A stretch of 64,000 bases of DNA, taken from contig CM048842.1 of the NCBI GenBank assembly GCA_026545765.1, positions 39,565,431 to 39,629,430 on the forward strand, written 5' to 3'. Positions 11,001-21,515 of this stretch are shown here, piece by piece. The stretch comes from Plantago major. Lineage: Eukaryota > Streptophyta > Magnoliopsida > Lamiales > Plantaginaceae. Below the pieces are notes generated by a model. That model saw nothing but the letters and a program-made list of their open reading frames with translations, did not search any database and was not told the origin of the DNA. Each line of letters starts with the position of its first letter. Position 1 is the stretch's first letter. The translations under genes were made by a program, and so were the position numbers.

Positions 11001-11689
11001 CAACCAAAGGCAGATGATGGAGTATTTCTTGGTTATTCTCTGAATAGCAAAGCCTATAGAATCTACAACAAAAGAATGCAAAAGATTGAGGAATCTGGTC
11101 ATGTAGTATTCTATGAAGGAAACAAGAAAGTACTCTTGAATGATGATCTCTCATATAGGTTCAAAGAACTGATGGTTAAAGATTCTGAAAAAGATCCTCA
11201 AAAGGAAACAATTCTATTATTCAATTAGGGGATGAATCTGACGATGAAAAGCAACCATTGCTTAGCAACAACCAGATGACTCTAAGACATGATGAAGAAT
11301 TTCCTATGAGAATTCCAGAAATGGAACAGGTTACTGAGAACATTCATCATGTAGAAATATCTGAAAATGAGATTGTTGAAATGCAAGATCCAGATATCCC
11401 TAACACTGAAAGAGTGTCAGATATCCTTGGCATTTCCCATGTGTCAGATATCTCAGATACTGTACAAGTATCTCATCAAGATCATATTGATTTACATTCA
11501 AATCAAAATGATACTAGTTCAAAACCCATTATGAAATGGATAAGAAATCATCCTGCAAAGGATGTGATCGGTCCGTTAGACCAAGGAGTTAGAACTAGAA
11601 GAGCAATCGCTGAAAATGCAAATTGTCTCTATGGATGTTTCATATCAAATATTGAAGCAAAAACTATAGAAGAAGCATTAAAGGATCAA

Positions 11690-13189
11690 GATTGGATCTC
11701 TACAATGATAGAAGAATTGGATCAATTTGAGAGAAACAAAGTCTGGAAACTGGTTCCATTTGTTGATGGAATATCTGTAATCGGAACCAAGTGGGTTTTC
11801 AGAAACAAAATGAATGAGTCTGGTGAAATAACCAGAAACAAAGCTAGATTTGTTGCCAAGGGATTCACTCAGACTGAAGGACTAGAATTTGATGAATCTT
11901 ATGCACCAGTTGCAAGATTGGATGCAATAAGACTCTTTCTAGCCTTTGCAGCTCATAATGACTTTACAGTTTATCAAATGGATGTCAAGAGTGCATTCCT
12001 AAATGGTGAACTTGCTGAGGAAGTCTATCTTGAGCAACCACCAGGTTTTGAAGTTTCCTCAGAAATTAGGATGGTCTATAAACTTCAGAAAGCTCTGTAT
12101 GGGCTGAAACAAGCTCCAAGAGCATGGTATGATACATTGGCCAGATACCTACTAGAAAGTGGTTTCAATAAAGGAGATGTTGATAAAACACTCTTCACAT
12201 TAAACCATGATGGGAAACTACTTTTAGTTCAAGTATATGTTGATGACATTATATTAGGATCTAAAGACAAGCAACTTTGTGAAGACTTTGCTGAACTCAT
12301 GAAATGTAAATTTGAGATGAGCATGATGGGAGAATTGAAATACTTCCTAGGGCTGCAAGTCAAGCAACTCAATGATGGAATATTCATTAGTCAAACAAAG
12401 TATGCAAAGGACATGCTTAACAAGTTTAATCTAACGCCTTCTGAAAAGAATGCTAAGATACCTATGAGCATTGGAACCAAAATGATCTATACTGAATCTG
12501 ACAAGAGTGTTGAAGAACACAAGTATAGGAAATTGATTGGGTCTCTACTGTACCTCACTGCAAGTAGACCTGATATTCAATATGCAGTTGGAGTGTGTGC
12601 TAGATTTCAGACAAACCCAATGCAATCACACTACAACTTCGCTATGAAAATATTGAGGTATGTAAAAGGTACTGTAGAAGTTGGATTGTGGTATCCAAAA
12701 GACAGTGGATTGAGTTTAGTTGGCTATTCAGATGCCGACTATGCTGGATCATTACTTGATAGAAAAAGCACCTCAGGAACTTGTCAATTTCTTGGTGCTA
12801 GATTGATATCTTGGTTCAGCAAGAAACAAAATTCAATTGCTACATCTACCACAGAGGCTGAATATATTGCTGCTGGGTGTTGTGCTTCACAAATATTGTG
12901 GATACAACAACAACTTAGAGACTATGGACTGAATGAAGCGAAAACTCCTATTTTCTGTGACAACACAAGTGCTATTGCCATAACTCAGAATCCTAAGTTT
13001 CATGCAAGAACAAATCATATTGATGTTAGACACCACTTCATCAGAGACCATGTTGAAAAAGGCAATATAGAGATACTCAAGATTGGCACTGAAGACAAAC
13101 TTGCAGATATCTTCACTAAGACACTACAAGAAAGTAGATTCTTAGCCTTAAGACATAGTTTTGGACTAATGGAGCTACCAAAGAACTGA
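11690..13189 (+). CDS. Reverse transcriptase and RNase H region of pol, Sirevirus A
   Basis: The copia RT opens with [12 protein letters not shown] and [23 protein letters not shown] precedes the catalytic YVDD at 12236-12247. RNase H follows ([10 protein letters not shown] near 12724; [18 protein letters not shown] near 12855; [11 protein letters not shown] near 13018), ending at 13189. All core motifs are readable and the open stretch is long, agreeing with the element's youth. It copies genomic RNA into cDNA inside the particle. An acidic linker with several SDI-type repeats (11258-11500) separates it from integrase. Confidence 0.9.
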   Translation, partial: DWISTMIEELDQFERNKVWKLVPFVDGISVIGTKWVFRNKMNESGEITRNKARFVAKGFTQTEGLEFDESYAPVARLDAIRLFLAFAAHNDFTVYQMDVKSAFLNGELAEEVYLEQPPGFEVSSEIRMVYKLQKALYGLKQAPRAWYDTLARYLLESGFNKGDVDKTLFTLNHDGKLLLVQVYVDDIILGSKDKQLCEDFAELMKCKFEMSMMGELKYFLGLQVKQLNDGIFISQTKYAKDMLNKFNLTPSEKNAKIPMSIGTKMIYTESDKSVEEHKYRKLIGSLLYLTASRPDIQYAVGVCARFQTNPMQSHYNFAMKILRYVKGTVEVGLWYPKDSGLSLVGYSDADYAGSLLDRKSTSGTCQFLGARLISWFSKKQNSIATSTTEAEYIAAGCCASQILWIQQQLRDYGLNEAKTPIFCDNTSAIAITQNPKFHARTNHIDVRHHFIRDHVEKGNIEILKIGTEDKLADIFTKTLQESRFLALRHSFGLMELPKN

Positions 13190-13937
13190 AAAAGTTCAGA
13201 TATCTGAAGAAGATTTCAAATGAGAGAAAAGAGAAATCTGGAACGGGTATCCAGAAACCAAAGGCTAAAGGGTAAAATGGCTATTTGAAGATTTCTGAGA
13301 CGGGTACTTAGATATCTAGATCACTCAGTGAGGGGGAACACAAAAGAGAATAGTACAACTGTCTATAGTCAACTACTATCTTGAAATTTGTATTATTTCT
13401 ATCTTTGTGTAAAACTGTGAAAAGACAACAAGTATAAGATAGACTCAGATACAAATAGTATTCTCATTCACACAAAAACGTGACTCAGATAGCTAATAGC
13501 CAAAATTCATTAAATGGGCACAATTACAATTGTTGATTGTGATCATTGCTGAAGAAGCAATGGTGACCCTTGATAAAATGGGCGATTGATCTTAACGGCG
13601 GAGATTAATTCTCTATAAGAAGTGAACTGTTGAAATTCCGACATGGTCCACTATGCATTTAATGCCGAACAAACTTTTACCCACGCCTTATTGCAAATCA
13701 CAGATACGTACACACAAAACCAATTTGTATGTATATGTTTGTTAGAATTACGTTGCTATATATATAGGATTTTGGCAAAAGAAATTACTTTCGCCTAATC
13801 CCACATTTTGCCTTACACAAGAATGGTAAAAACCATTCTTCAACCTCTGCAAATCTCTATTAGTTTTTCTGGAAAGAATCACTAATCTCTCATCCAAATC
13901 TCTTTCAGACTTTCAAACACTTGTACTATATAAAGAG
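13190..13937 (+). other. Non-coding spacer between pol and accessory gene, with internal TATA boxes
   Basis: No convincing frame. It has a purine-rich GTGAGGGGGAAC (about 13328-13339), a possible internal polypurine tract, then an AT-rich stretch with CTATATATATA at 13756-13766 and ACTATATAAAG at 13925-13935. The accessory gene starts at 13938. The first TATA box lies about 170 bases before that ATG, a good distance for its own promoter; the second is too close to the start to serve it. A separate accessory mRNA is inferred, not shown. Confidence 0.5.
13756..13766 (+). promoter_or_regulatory. Candidate internal promoter of the Sirevirus accessory gene
   Basis: TATA-like CTATATATATA followed by about 170 bases of pyrimidine-rich leader (CTCTATTAG, CTCTTTCAG) before ATGGCTCC at 13938. 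The matching part of B is not in the window, so conservation cannot be tested here. Confidence 0.35.
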
Positions 13938-15821
13938 ATGGCTCCTAACCGTTCGTCTACCCAGGAATCCCAATCTTCTACCACTGGTACTGCTGAAAAG
14001 CAAGCACCAGAGTTGGTTATAGTGAACAATCGAGTGGTAGGAGACTTTAATCCTGATCATTGGACTTCAAATCACAGGATGATTTGGGGTGGTGCCATGA
14101 TTGAGGAGTACCTCACGGCTGCTGTTGAAAACCAAGCCAATAGGAAACTAATTCTTGACATGCTTGAAAAGGCACAAATCAAGGGTTTTCTATCTGCTCT
14201 TCCCAGTGGAGTTTCTTCACTGGATGTATTAGAATTCTATAACAACTCCAGGATTATATCCTGTGTTTCTGAAGGCACTGCAATAGTGTCTGTAAAGACT
14301 AAGGTCCAAGGAAAGGAAATCCTTTTGGACTTAACAACTTTCTGTAAGTTGTTTGATCTTCAAAATCTTGGAAAGGATTTTGAAATAGACACCAAGGATG
14401 AAGATCTCCTTGAAGGTGTAACAGAGCTTTACAGTGGTGTGTGTGACACTGATAAACAAGATACACCCACTGATTTCAAGCTTGCTGACATCAGAACTAG
14501 ACATCTGTTAGTTCACTGGGATGTGTTGGCATGCATTCTTCACAAATGCTTTGATGGTCTACAAGGAGGTGCTGACCAGATAAGCCAAGAACGCTGGATG
14601 ATGATGTTCTTGTTGCAACAACAAGACAAAAGGCTGGAAAACTCTTTCAATTGGGGTAAGTACGCCTTTATGAAGTTTGTGAAGAAGATTCAAGGCTTTG
14701 AGCCTAAAATCGCTAAGGGACTTTCTGAGTCAAAGACCACAGTGAGCTATGGTCTAAAGATATGCTACTTGCTGGAGAAGCTTAGAATTGAGCTTAGAGA
14801 GAAGGCTGACATAGCCAACAGTAACCTACTCTACAAATATGAGTATACGAACTTGATGAAAAAGGTTACTGGATCTCAGAAAGGTTCCAAGAAGCGAAAG
14901 ACTGAAGAGGTATCTGAGGGAAAGGTTGCGACCAAAAAGCCCAGAACTTCACGAAAGAAGTCTGGCAAATCGTAAGACACACCCATTGTGGTTGTCGATT
15001 CGTGATACCGCCAAAGTGCAGATGAACTCATCAATGCTGCAAAAGAGGTATCAACTACTGAACAAGTAGACCCATCAAGAGAAAGTGCTTTCAGAAATGT
15101 TAAAACTACTGCCGAAAGCCTTGCTGATGAACTTATCAATGCTTCTAAAGAAAGTGGTAATAGATACCAAGCCCTATCTGCAGAAACTGCAGGGATTATG
15201 GACCAATCAGTTCCTAATGATGATGAGAGCTCTGACGATGAAAATGATGATTTAGTCATCTCTCAAGTTCTAGAAAAATCAAAAAGGGCTAAGGTTACTG
15301 AAAAAGTAACGAGTGTAGAGGTATCTGAAGAAGAACCTACACCACAGGTTGCTGAACAAGCATCTGTTTCAAAGGTTGCTGAAGAAGCAACTGTATCCAA
15401 GGTCACTGGACAAATTACACCATCAGAACAGGAAAGACTGAAGCATATTGAAGATGCTCTGATGAGTGATACACTAGTGTTGGAGGATACTGCCATTGCC
15501 TCAGCACTCAAAAGTCTGTCTCAAGCACAACATCCACAACAGCCAGATGTGGATACTGCTGAAATGGTACTTGAGTTACAGATACCAGCATCTTTCATTG
15601 CTGAAGAAAATCCTGCCAAAAAGCAGGTTCCCCAACTCAATAAGAGGGATCAAACGGAGACATCTACTCAGAATGATCAACCAGGGGAGGCAACTGAGTT
15701 GCATACTCAGGAAAGGTCTGAAGTACCTGAAACTTCCAACAATGAAGTGGTCCAAGAACAACAAGACCAATGCATGGAAACTTCACAAGTTCCAGAGACC
15801 AGTCAGCCTGACAAAACTCAG
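13938..15821 (+). pseudogene. Accessory gene of Sirevirus A, 5' block ('env-like' position)
   Basis: Begins MAPNRSSTQESQ. Residues about 50-300 form a folded domain (LILDMLEKAQIKGFLSALP, LDVLEFYNNSRII, DLTTFCKLFDLQNLG, ERWMMMFLLQQQ, NWGKYAFMKFVKKIQGFEP, YGLKICYLLEKL). A basic, nuclear-localisation-like stretch follows (KGSKKRKTEE, TKKPRTSRKKSGK, about 14880-14970), then a long Ser/Glu/Thr-rich region to a GT donor at 15822. B has the same domain at 40299-40721 and 25535-25819. The position is that of the Sirevirus 'env-like' ORF, but no signal peptide, membrane helix or glycoprotein trait is visible. The function is unknown; a nuclear role is as plausible as an envelope one. It is broken. Confidence 0.65.
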
Positions 15822-16694
15822 GTAGCTGAATGGTTTAACTCTTTACTTGTGATAACTTATGCCTAAATCTTGTTACTTATTATAATTTCTTTGTTACAGG
15901 CTGATTTAGAAACACAACAACAAGAGGAAGCTGCAAAGCTTACCTCAGAATCTGAGAAGGAGGCCTCCATAGCCTCACCACTTAAGGAACAGGAGCCTGT
16001 CTCACATGTAGAAAATAGTTCCTTAAGATATATCTCAGATATGTGCTTTATACACTTGATTAATCAGTGTTTGTTTCTAATAGGCTCCAACTAGGAAGAA
16101 GAATGAAGAGACTAAAAAGTCTATCTCTTCAGAGAAGAATCCAGAGACTTCCAAGGTCTCTGAAGAACGAGTATCTGAACCTTCTGTACAGAAGGTATTT
16201 CATTCAGATATCTATATTCTTCAAAGAACAAATCTCTGATCATTTTTCTCAAACTAACACATTCTACTTAACAGGTTCAAAAAGAAGTAGAAGTTATTGA
16301 GGAGTTGCCCACTCAATCCTCACAACATATGGAAATTGATGAAGCATCAAAGCTTTCATCACAAGAAAAGATTCCAGAGACTGCACAAAGACTAGTATCT
16401 GAGCCTCCAACAGAGGTAATTGACCTCTCAGATATCTGAATTGTCAATAAAAATTTTCTTGATAAAATTTCCTAAATGTTATGTTTCTAATCTCAGGTTC
16501 AAGCAGAAAGAAAGGTTGATGAGGACCAGACTTCCAAGTCCCCGCCTCACAACAAGATATCTGAGGAGCTCCCTACCTTAGTAGTACAATTCTCTGAGCC
16601 TGATGTATTCATTCAGGTAACTCAGAAACCTAACTACACAAATACTCAGATATCTACATAAGTTTTGAATCTAACTCAAAACTCTTTCTTTCAG
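15822..16694 (+). other. Micro-exon array of the Sirevirus A accessory gene (five introns, four short exons)
   Basis: Five GT...AG segments: 15822-15899 (78 bases), 16008-16083 (76), 16195-16274 (80), 16416-16496 (81) and 16617-16694 (78). The exons between them are 15900-16007 (108), 16084-16194 (111), 16275-16415 (141) and 16497-16616 (120), all multiples of three. Exons open GCT or GTT(CAA) and usually close CAG, AAG or GAG. The last three end with a Ser-Glu-Pro motif 3-6 codons before the donor (VSEPSVQK, VSEPPTE, FSEPDVFIQ). Introns 2-5 each contain TCAGATAT(C). The period of 184-222 bases points to tandem duplication of one exon-intron unit. B keeps the same layout. Confidence 0.8.
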
Positions 16695-18720
16695 GCTCAA
16701 ACAAGTGTGCAAAAGGCTTCTGCATTCTCAACAGAAGATCTGCTTACATTCTTCAAGAACCACACACTAAAGAAACATCTCAAGTGTTTCAGAAAGTGGC
16801 AAAAGCACATAAGCTCATATCTGACTGAATTAACAAAGGTGACTGATCACCAATTGAGAAGAGTCAGAGCTTTTGACTTGGAGAATTATGTCCATGCTAT
16901 GTTCCCAACAGAGCAGTACTCTTTTGCTACTCTGATGCATAAGGACTTTATCAAAGAAGCTGCACACAAGCTCATAGAAGCTTTTGAGAAGGCAGATGGT
17001 CAGACCAGAATGCAGATGGCATTCAAGCCTACTTTGACCCAGACCTTACAATGCATACCCTCTGAACAAGAGGAGGTAAATGGGCAAATGATCACTATTC
17101 CAGAAGTGATCAATCTGGTCTCTGAAGATGAAGAAGAGAAGGAGACTGATGAGAACAATTATGAAGATCCTCCTTCTGACCATCACAAGGATGAGGATAA
17201 GAAAGATGATGATGATGCCCCTACACCACGGACAGGAGGGATTCCACAAAAAAACAATGCCTCAGCTGCTGAAAAGCACACTGAGAGGACATCACAGCAA
17301 TCCCCTCATCCATCTCCTCAGAAATCTACCCATCCATCTTCCCAACACAAGGACTCTACTGAACAAGTAGTTGAGCACTCTGAGAACAACACTCAGAAAA
17401 TATCAGATGCACAAGCCAGAGTTGCTCAACTCAAACAACTGTTGGAGGAAGAACAACAACTACATCTACAACTGGAAGAAAAGATAGCTGAATCCAGAGT
17501 CAAGCTAGACAAATTTGAAGAACAAACACGTAAGGAAACACAAGCTTACTCTGAGATTAAAGAGCTCCGGGACGCTGTTGACTATATTACTAAGGAGCTA
17601 GATGCTGAACAAGCATCTGAAGCAAAGCATGATGCTAAAGCTGCATCTTCACCAAAGAAACCATCCTCCAAAGGCAAGAAACCCATATCTGAGATGGTTG
17701 CCGCCTTCAGCAACCTTGATGAAGAAGTACAAGAGGATGAAGATCACTGGGCTGATGACTCAGATGATGAAGAAGACAGAACCTCGGCAGAACATGCAAA
17801 TGTTCACTTAGGAGTTTCTCACTTAAAGAGAAAACTTATAGCTGCTCAAAGCTTCAGTAAGAAACCAAATCTCAACTCCCATGATTACATGGCCAGGTAC
17901 CAGGTTCTGGCAACTCTAAGAAAGGAGTTGTCTCAACAAAATAAAGAAGTAATTGCGTCAGTCCCTGCTGAAATTAAAAAGTTCACTGAGTTAGTCACTC
18001 AAAGAACAACTAGCTTGGTCATTGCTCAGAGAGAACTAGGCATGGTAAGGGATGATGACAATAATCTTGCTGAAAAAGCCCTCAATGAGGCTAGCTATGC
18101 TGCTGGAAAAGCAGATGCTACTCAAGGCCCACTGGCATAGCTCACTGATAAGAAAACAGGTCTTATCAAACAAAATCAGGAGCTCAAGGCCAATCTGGAA
18201 CAATTGGTTGCTGCTTATAACTATCTGCAAGGCAACTTTGACTCCCTTTTAGAATCCTTTATGATTATTAGTCAGTCAACAATGACTAAGGGGGAAGGAT
18301 TTCAAGATGCTCAGAGAGGAAGAGGAAGAGGAAACAAAAGAAAATCTGAACAACCACCTCTCAGAATTAATGAGACCTCCTCTAGTCAGACTGCCCTACA
18401 GATAGTGGCCACCACTCAGCAACTTCCTGAAAAAGGAATGGCAACAAGGGCCAGAGCACAGAAACCTCCAAGGAGTACCAAGGCTCCAAAGAGAAGACAA
18501 GTAAGAGGGATTGATGAGTCTTCTTCTGAAGAAGAAGAAGAAGAAGAAGAAGAAGAAGAAGAAGAAGAAGAAGAAGAAGAAGAAGGCCAAATCAAATCCC
18601 TAGGCAATGAAGAAGGCTGCAAAACTTTCAAAAGAATTAATCTTGATGATGATGATGAAGAGACTGATGAAGATGAAGCTCCTCTTCACAGAAAAAGAAA
18701 AATTGATAGCTAATCGAGCC
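16695..18720 (+). pseudogene. Long coiled-coil exon of the Sirevirus A accessory gene
   Basis: Opens after the last intron (AQTSVQKASAFSTEDLLTFF). An N-terminal part is rich in Lys and aromatic residues (KKHLKCFRKWQKHI, ENYVHAMFPTEQYSFATL); an acidic Asp/Glu run follows near 17115-17220. A long heptad-like region (VAQLKQLLEEEQQLHLQLEE, about 17410-17620) then reads as a coiled coil. Next come a Ser/Lys stretch, an acidic DDSDDEED patch (about 17750) and a second helical part to about 18270. It ends in a poly-Glu tract from a GAA repeat (18528-18585). It looks like a scaffold or nucleic-acid-associated protein; no catalytic motif is seen. B copies this at 22202-23805. Broken. Confidence 0.65.
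18528..18585 (+). repeat. (GAA)n microsatellite coding poly-Glu
   Basis: About 19 GAA units in frame with the accessory protein. B has only a short version at the matching site (near 21930-21955), so the run expanded in A. Confidence 0.9.
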
Positions 18721-18734
18721 CATTTGCAAAGCCT

Positions 18735-19490
18735 TTGGCAGCTAAAACACCCTGTGGAAATACCAAGTCAATCCAGGGTGGTTCTTCAAGCAATCCAAGG
18801 GAAAACTCAAGGCCAAGGAGGAATAGATTGAGAGCTAAAAGAAGAAAAGGTCAACTTCCACTCAGGCCAGAAGAAGCCAGAATTGAGTATGTGAAGACTG
18901 ACAACAACTCCTCCTCCTACAGGTGTATTCATCAGAGGAATGGATACTGGATACTGGAACTCAAGCACTTGCTTGTAAATGAAAAAGGTTTTCTAGTACC
19001 CATCCATCAACAACTTATGGCATGGAGAAAAGATAAGCCAATCTTGATCAACACCAATCATGTCAAAGCTTGGTTGGATTTTGAAGTTGTCAAGAGAGTT
19101 GAAGCAATGAGGAAGGACCTTAATGATGAATGTCCTTATGGAAAACCTGATGATGTGCATAAAGTCCCAAACCTCACTGGAACAGGCACAAGGCCAAGAC
19201 TTGCTGTGGAACCCTTTAAGTCATTCTACATGACTGAAGATCGATACAAGGGTGACATAAGATATCTGAGGATCATATATGATTACTTCAAGCTATCAGA
19301 TATCAGAATTGAGCATGCCTGGAAATGGGGAAAGTATTTATGGGTCAAACACTTTGCTAAGAAGAATTCCACCAAATCATACAAAGAAGTATGTGGTTAT
19401 GCTAGAGACACTGAGATGTTGGTCAGAACCTTGCTCCATGACTACTCAAATGATATCAAAAGATTTGGAGATAGGGAGTATGCAAATTGA
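18735..19490 (+). CDS. C-terminal domain of the Sirevirus A accessory gene
   Basis: A basic linker (about 18800-18860, Arg/Lys-rich) leads into a compact domain of about 180 residues (YWILELKHLLVNEKGF, LDFEVVKRVEAMRKDL, PRLAVEPFKSFYM, FKLSDIRIEHAWKWGKYLWV, KEVCGYARDTEMLVRTLL), ending FGDREYAN. It is strongly conserved in B (4940-5356). No known fold is recognised. It contains many aromatic and charged residues and one Cys, and has no metal site or membrane segment. The stop is followed by about 375 bases of AT-rich 3' non-coding sequence. Confidence 0.7.
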   Translation: MAAKTPCGNTKSIQGGSSSNPRENSRPRRNRLRAKRRKGQLPLRPEEARIEYVKTDNNSSSYRCIHQRNGYWILELKHLLVNEKGFLVPIHQQLMAWRKDKPILINTNHVKAWLDFEVVKRVEAMRKDLNDECPYGKPDDVHKVPNLTGTGTRPRLAVEPFKSFYMTEDRYKGDIRYLRIIYDYFKLSDIRIEHAWKWGKYLWVKHFAKKNSTKSYKEVCGYARDTEMLVRTLLHDYSNDIKRFGDREYAN

Positions 19491-19869
19491 TCCTTGGCGC
19501 TGCTTAAGATTTGAAGACTTGAAGACAAGTTTATTAGGATGTCTACTTGGAGCTTGGTTACTCCTGTTGTCCTAATTTAAACTATGTATTTTGTATCTTG
19601 CTGACTGAGCTAAAATGTTATTTTATCTTGTAAAAGTTATCTGTGAACTCTCTTTGTAACATATCTGATGAACCTACTCTCAGATATCAATCTATTAAAG
19701 ATAACTTGTTAGCAAAGATCACACCTTGTGATTTGGTTGATGTTTACTTTCTGCACTTAATTATATGAATTGAAAGATCATAAGAAATGATTAAGTGATG
19801 GATTGTTTCCTCATCCAGATTTGTAATAGGTCAGATAGTCATCGTTGACTGATCAAAATGGGAAAAATT
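19491..19869 (+). mobile_element. 3' non-coding region and polypurine tract of A
   Basis: AT-rich, no frame. It ends with AAAATGGGAAAAATT (19855-19869), the polypurine tract directly before the 3' LTR. The stretch matches 4558-4939 of B in reverse complement. Confidence 0.8.
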
Positions 19870-21515
19870 TGTTAGGAATATCTGTTTAGATTTTGATCAG
19901 CAACCTAATGACTTATCTTAGCTAAGAAAGGTGGTTAGTACTCTTGGTTCACTTGAACACTGTAAAAGAGGAAACTCACTAAGTATGATAGTCTAGCAAA
20001 TCTTGTATAGGATGTTAGGTCTCTAAACGTAATTTTTATTTCTAAAAAGAAGACCAAGAAGAAGGCATCCAGCAGGAAAAGTTCAACGGATTTGAAGATT
20101 TGAAGACTGTACAAGATTGTTGAAGACAAGGGTTTTTCAGTTACCTATGACCAGATATATTGAAGACACAAGCGTTTTTAAATAAACAGTGTTGCAAAAG
20201 ATATCTGAGAATTAAAAGGTTTCTGAGACGAAGAAAGTGCCCACAGATATCTACACTCAGATACCTTGGACATAAATTATGTTTCTGAAAAGAAATATAT
20301 TATAACAAGTTGTTTCAACAAGTGGTATCTGGAGTTGTGATAATCTCTTGAAAAGGACGTGCACAGCATCAGAGAAATCTGATAGTATAAAGATCTCTGA
20401 TACCACGCATAGTTCCGTTGGCACTACAGGACAAAGTATAGTACAATGCATTAAATGCGCGGGCAGAGATGTCTGAACAAAAACGGTAGCTTCTGAAGAA
20501 GAAGACAAACGTACTATAGTACTATACTCAGATATAAATAGTTTGAATTTGATTTAAGCCAAACGGATACTATTCAAACGGCACTCAAATTCATCTATTA
20601 ATATCAACACTTAGACTGCTTGAGAATACACCTTAGAACACAGAACTTTGAATACTCCCACAAGCTCTCTCAAGCACACTAATTACCTTCAAGCTTTCTG
20701 TTGCGACCAAAGCTCTTGATTCTAAGTAGCACAAAATTTCTATGTGTCCTGATCCTTAACAAGCATTGTTATTTGTGAAAGAGTTGAACTAAGATTTCAT
20801 ATCTGAGATTCATTCTCTTGAACACTTATCATAGACTTGGGTTAGTAAAGAACAAGATACCATACATTGCAAAGTGTATTAAGTATACTTGAATCATAGA
20901 GCTATCTGCATAACTGAACAAGTTATTAAAGAAGCTCACCTGACAAACTATCTTAACCAACACCCTAATCGGCGTGGAATACAGGATGTATTTAGTTTGG
21001 GAAACTAAGGAATAACTCCAAGGTTACTGAGCATAGGAAGTACTTAGTTTGGGAAACTAAGGAATAGCTCAAAAGGTTTCTGAGTACATGAAGTACTTGG
21101 CTGTGAAAGTCGGGGAATAACTCAGGGGGGACACTTGTTGGGAACCTAGTGTATTTAGGAATCAAGAGAAGATACTTGTAAGGTTAACTCATTAATCTAT
21201 CTTAGTGGATTCTAGGTCTGAGAAAGGCCGAAGTGGATTAGTTGAAGGATTAGGCCACCTTCAGATACCACTATAAAAAGACTTGTGTTACTTACTTTCT
21301 GCATTTATTACTTGCTTTATTTACCTTACAAAGTATTTACACCTATCTTGCTGAGCACGTGCACTTATCACAGAAAAGTCTTCCGCTCTCTGAAATTAAG
21401 TATCAGAAATCTTCACAAATATATGAGATACCGTGTTTATCGACAAAATTTTTACAAGACTATTCACCCCCCCCCCCCCCAATAGTCTTTTACTTCACCG
21501 TTATCTGGACCAACA
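19870..21515 (+). repeat. 3' LTR of A
   Basis: TGTTAGGAATATCTG...CCAACA, 1646 bp, with a C homopolymer at about 21467-21480. It carries one copy of the 105-bp palindrome unit instead of two. The first 200 bases differ from the 5' LTR at about five sites by eye, which supports a fairly recent insertion. Confidence 0.9.

Larger units (their letters stand above)
5443..21515 (+). mobile_element. Sirevirus-type Ty1/copia element A, near full length (about 16.1 kb)
   Basis: Two LTRs (5443-7193 and 19870-21515) with TG...CA ends, an initiator-Met tRNA primer site, gag, protease-integrase-RT-RNase H in copia order, and a long accessory gene between pol and the 3' LTR. That order and the downstream gene point to the Sirevirus (SIRE/Maximus) lineage. 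The flanking 5-base copies AAAGC (5438-5442) and AAATC (21516-21520) differ at one base and mark insertion into element B. The LTRs differ by only a few percent over the first 200 bases, so it is relatively young. All parts are present, but the coding part is broken by several breaks. At 16 kb it is long for a copia element, mainly because of the accessory region. Confidence 0.9.
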
